Shown here piece after piece: positions 60,621-64,000 of a stretch of DNA of 64,000 bases. The notes below the pieces were generated by a model. That model saw only the letters and a program-made list of their open reading frames with translations. It did not search any database and had not been told where the DNA came from. Each line of letters starts with the position of its first letter. Position 1 is the stretch's first letter. This DNA is from Cyanocohniella sp. LLY. Lineage in GTDB: Bacteria; Cyanobacteriota; Cyanobacteriia; Cyanobacteriales; Nostocaceae. The DNA is taken from positions 27,904 to 91,903 of the forward strand of contig JAKOMP010000014.1 in NCBI GenBank assembly GCA_022241785.1, in the 5' to 3' direction. The translations under genes and the position numbers were made by a program.

Positions 60621-61421
60621 TTATAAATTACAAGCTAAACAAGGTAAATTATCATCTTCTTGAGCTAAAATTTCTTCTAATGTTTCAGCTACATAAGGAG
60701 TAAAAGCTTCTTTTTTCTCTTTAGCCATTAACTTCTCATGTTGAGCAATAATTTCATCCTTGCGTTCTAGAAGCTGCAATAAACTTTCCCCATCTGTCCA
60801 TGTATAGGTACGCCCATCAGCATGATTAGTTTCATACTCAACAGCCTTTTGAAATAAATCAGGATGTTCCTGGGCTAACATTACCCATTCATACTTGCGT
60901 TGGAAGAAACAGAAGAAACACCCAGAACGACTGCGCCAGCGATAATAGTCAGGGAGTCCAATTCCACTTTCTTCTAATAGCCGAATAATATCAGCCCTAA
61001 CTAAACCCCGTTCCTTAAAAGGAAACACAGGTTTAATATTCGGTTTAGTGGAGATATAACCATCACGGTTTTCATCAGCACGAATGCCAACGTAACTGAT
61101 AGCCTCATCATCCCCCACAAAATCCTCCAACGGCTTAATTTTCATCTTCACCGTACACCAACGCATTTGGGGGGAAGGTAATAAACCATCATGAATCGCT
61201 AACCAATGGTCAAAACCGCGTTTGTCACTGAGATAATGAATTTTAATCCCCAGACGGGCTTTAATGCGGTCAAGATATTCGTAAGTTTCCGGTAATTCCT
61301 TATGGGTATCACAAAAAAAGTATTCCATCTCTGGAATTTCCTTATGCAGTAATACCGCTAAAGCCGTGCTATCCTTTCCCCCAGAAAGCCCTAATATATG
61401 TCTAACTCTTTTCTCTGCCAT
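60621..61421 (-). CDS. DndC/PAPS-reductase-like ATP-pyrophosphatase
   Basis: LGLSGGKDSTALAVLL (SGGxDS P-loop), RWCTVKMKIKPLE, SGCFFCFFQRKYEW. Confidence 0.88.
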   Translation of the reverse strand: MAEKRVRHILGLSGGKDSTALAVLLHKEIPEMEYFFCDTHKELPETYEYLDRIKARLGIKIHYLSDKRGFDHWLAIHDGLLPSPQMRWCTVKMKIKPLEDFVGDDEAISYVGIRADENRDGYISTKPNIKPVFPFKERGLVRADIIRLLEESGIGLPDYYRWRSRSGCFFCFFQRKYEWVMLAQEHPDLFQKAVEYETNHADGRTYTWTDGESLLQLLERKDEIIAQHEKLMAKEKKEAFTPYVAETLEEILAQEDDNLPCLACNL

Positions 61422-61673
61422 GCTGATTTTTTAGTGCTGTTTGGCAAGTATATTAGTAATCCTAATATCTTAGCAAATATGTAAAGTTAATGTGTAGTGT
61501 TTCATAAAAAATGTTAAAAATACTTAGTAATATTACTGAAATTATCTGTGGTTTATAAAATAAGCATTTACGCTTTTATACAAATAAATTTCAGGCGTAG
61601 TTTAGTTTCCTAGTACAGCAAGGCGTAAATAGGCATACCATTTTAAATCGTCAAACAGCCTGTTTGATAAGCC

Positions 61674-61708
61674 TTTTGACTTTTGACTTTTGACTTTTGA
61701 CTTTTGAC
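61674..61708. repeat. 7-bp tandem repeat TTTTGAC x5
   Basis: ttttgac ttttgac ttttgac ttttgac ttttgac read directly. Confidence 0.93.
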
Positions 61709-61757
61709 TTCCGCGCAGCGGTACTAGTGCTTTCTGGCGTGAGCGCATCCAAAATTG

Positions 61758-62177
61758 TTAGCTTTCTTCATCAGATTTGAGCCAGTTTTCTACTTTTAAA
61801 TGAGAAACGCGGGAAAATTCACGAACATTGGCTGTCACAAGAGTTAGGCCAAGGCTTAAAGAATGAGCCGCAATTAATAAATCATTTCCTCCAATCGGTT
61901 GACCTTGCTCTTCTAAATCTGTACGTATTTCTGCATAATATTGCTCTACAGGATGAGTTATCGGTAGTATTTCGATACTATCCAAGATAATTTCAAGTTT
62001 TTCTATAAGTTTTTTAGAGTTCTTTTTTCTTGCCCCAAATTTTGATTCACAAGCTACGATAATACTTGTACAAACTTTATCTTCTCCGATATTTGGAATT
62101 TTGGAAAATATCACTCCTCTGGGGTTTTTAATTAGTTCGGAAATGATGTTTGTATCTAATAAGTATAAATAACTCAT
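61758..62177 (-). CDS. PIN-domain toxin (VapC family)
   Basis: YLLDTNIISELIK, GGNDLLIAAHSLSLGLTLVTANVREF. Confidence 0.93.
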   Translation of the reverse strand: MSYLYLLDTNIISELIKNPRGVIFSKIPNIGEDKVCTSIIVACESKFGARKKNSKKLIEKLEIILDSIEILPITHPVEQYYAEIRTDLEEQGQPIGGNDLLIAAHSLSLGLTLVTANVREFSRVSHLKVENWLKSDEES

Positions 62178-62179
62178 TT

Positions 62180-62410
62180 TTAAAACTCAATATCATCTAA
62201 AGGTAATAATCCTTCATCTAAATCGGCTAAGTCTTCATCTAGTGGTTCAAGAGTGGAAAGGGTTTCTAGCAGGGATTTTTTCTGAATAGGGGAAATGATA
62301 GCGAAGGGAATACCATTTTGGATGATAGTGAGGAGTTCACCTGTTTTTTTAGCTTGGTTAATTAAGTTTTGAACAGTTTCGGGAAGTTCGGTAAAGGTAA
62401 TTTGTTTCAT
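62180..62410 (-). CDS. Antitoxin (Phd/YefM or VapB type)
   Basis: 76 aa directly upstream of the PIN toxin; ITFTELPETVQNLINQAKKTGELLTIIQNGIPFAIISPI. Confidence 0.85.
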   Translation of the reverse strand: MKQITFTELPETVQNLINQAKKTGELLTIIQNGIPFAIISPIQKKSLLETLSTLEPLDEDLADLDEGLLPLDDIEF

Positions 62411-62537
62411 GGTAGTTTCTCAAGATTAAGGGATAGAAATTCATCTTAATTTTTTAAGCTTAGGTAGCTTAGATACTCAACTTATTCAAGAAGTTGGGTA
62501 TCTAGTTTTATTCTCTCTTACCATCATAATGCTTATA

Positions 62538-63726
62538 TTAACCGGCATTTTTCCCCGTTATTTCATCATTACCCTTATCCCCAATCTGCGTCACCGTCTC
62601 TGGTAAATCAGCATTTAAAATGCGTTCACTCAACCTTGCTAAAATTGCTTGGCGTAACTGCTGTTCATCGGGTAATTCTGCCAAAATCTTATCAACAATC
62701 TTCTCAACCTGCGACTCTCTCCCATGATCTACCCATACCATTTGATGGATTTCCTGACCATCGGGACGAGTCATGGTAATGCGTCGCGCCTCAAAACCTT
62801 CACCCTTGGCGGCGACTTCCTTTTGCAAAGCTTCCAAATTCTTAAACCGACGCACCAAATCTGCTAATTTCATCTCAAACGCAGTTGCATCATCATCAGT
62901 CCAGGATTCCGCCGGTTTATCCGCTACAATCATCACCAAAGCTTCCAACCATTGAGCATCACTCTTGGTTTCATCCGATGCGGCGAGAATAAAGGTTTTA
63001 GTAAAGGTTCAATACACTTTCCCGCCAAATAATTCGCCCTTACCCGCAAATCTTCCCTGAGTTTTGTTTCCTGACTTCTCACCCCAAAGGCTTCATAAAT
63101 CAGTTTTTGACAATCACTCAATAAATGATCATAAGCTGTATGAATATCTCTCAGGGAATGAACTAACTTAGTCCGTAAAGTTCTCGCCGTCACGCCATCA
63201 TCCCCAGTTTCCGTCCCAATTGGGGGTAAATTACAAGCTGCTGGTAAAGCTTTAAACAACAATTCATCGGGTTCAACAGTCGTTTGTAATACTTTTAAAA
63301 TGGCTCTGGGTTCTGCTTCCAGTCTTTGGGTTTGTTTGGTATATTTAGGTAATTTTTTGACAAATTGATAAAGCGGAGTAACCACCGTTAACAGCGTGGC
63401 GTTACGCACCTTACCTAAATTCTTTAATTGAGGATTGCGTAAAATTGCTTCTAATTCTTTGAATACTTCCGCCCTTAATCCCACGACTGCAAAATACTTC
63501 ACAGCAAATCGTTCCGGATATTTTACTAATAATTCAAAATGTTCTGTTCCCAATACCGGAATAAATGTCCCGTCTTGATACAGTCCCAAATCATCAGCGT
63601 GATATAACAGCACAGCCGCTAAAATCACGGGAATAGCACCTTGTTTCACACCAAATGGTGGTGCTGCTAAATATTGATAGAGTAAATCAAACCTTTGGCT
63701 GGTTTCTGTGGCGGCTAAATTTACTT
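62538..63726 (-). pseudogene. Large ATPase-like defense-associated protein, C-terminal remnant, frameshifted and truncated
   Basis: LAATETSQRFDLLYQYLAAPPFGVKQGAIPVILAAVLLYHADDLGLYQDGTFIPVLG... continues after a frameshift near 62990 as TFILAASDETKSDAQWLEALVMIVADKPAESW... Confidence 0.65.
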
Positions 63727-63778
63727 AGCAAGCAAAGTAATCTACAAATAACGGCTCTCCCAGACTAGATATGCTAAA

Positions 63779-64000
63779 TTAACAACAGAAATACCAATTC
63801 AGTAAAATCCTTCTTCTAAAATTATTAAAATTAGTTAAGCCATAAGCCCTTCTTTTAATGAGCTTAATTTTCTGATTAATCCCCTCAACAATACCTTGAG
63901 TAGTTCTGTGATCAAAATAAGCGAGAATCTCATCTATCCATCTACTAATGGTTCGACAACTTTTTGGGAAAAATTTATAAGCCGTTTGAGTCCATTCCAG
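63779..64000 (-). mobile_element. ISL3-family transposase, C-terminal part, runs off window
   Basis: Reverse read LEWTQTAYKFFPKSCRTISRWIDEILAYFDHRTTQGIVEGINQKIKLIKRRAYGLTNFNNFRRRILLNWYFCC*; matches the ISL3 DDE C-terminal pattern (EG.NxKIKLIKRRAxGxxNFxNFR). Confidence 0.85.

Noticed and set aside
61674-61708. Possible CRISPR array
   Set aside because: Contiguous 7-bp tandem units without spacers; no array with regular repeats and unique spacers was seen in the window.
1-64000. tRNA or rRNA genes
   Set aside because: No cloverleaf or rRNA-like segment recognised by eye; a tRNAscan-SE/Infernal run would be needed to exclude them.

Overview
The window is a chromosomal segment from a filamentous, heterocyst-type (Nostoc/Anabaena-like) cyanobacterium. 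This is inferred from abundant GCGATCGC (HIP1) sites and from gene content. From left to right: (i) housekeeping genes (nucleoside hydrolase, cytosine deaminase, Der GTPase, metallophosphoesterase, FdhF/YdeP-type molybdoprotein, aldo/keto reductase, PII-like protein, RRM protein). (ii) A minus-strand dynamin-like / Hsp70-like / 365-aa triad (9.0-16.5 kb) that resembles the SrfC/SrfB architecture. (iii) A helical carotenoid protein beside an SDR gene remnant, followed by a 1.4 kb hairpin-rich noncoding stretch. (iv) A minus-strand polysaccharide island (19.2-38.7 kb) whose content and order match the Anabaena heterocyst envelope polysaccharide (HEP) island, including hepA- and hepC-like genes. 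(v) An lhgO gene broken by a 22-bp tandem duplication, beside an rfbF C-terminal remnant. (vi) A vWA-PP2C-kinase/TPR (TerY-P type) triad and a PatA-like regulator. (vii) A decayed region containing an SLH pseudogene hit by a MITE, a TonB-receptor/DUF1636 relic and an Rpn relic. (viii) A defense-like locus (54.9-64.0 kb): cysteine desulfurase, HSP90-type ATPase, SF2 helicase without a visible motif I, HNH protein, DndC-like PAPS-reductase, VapBC-like TA module, and a large ATPase-like gene relic truncated next to an ISL3-type transposase at the window edge. The strongest candidates for something under-described are locus (viii) and triad (ii). All family calls come from reading the sequence and motifs; no database search was run.
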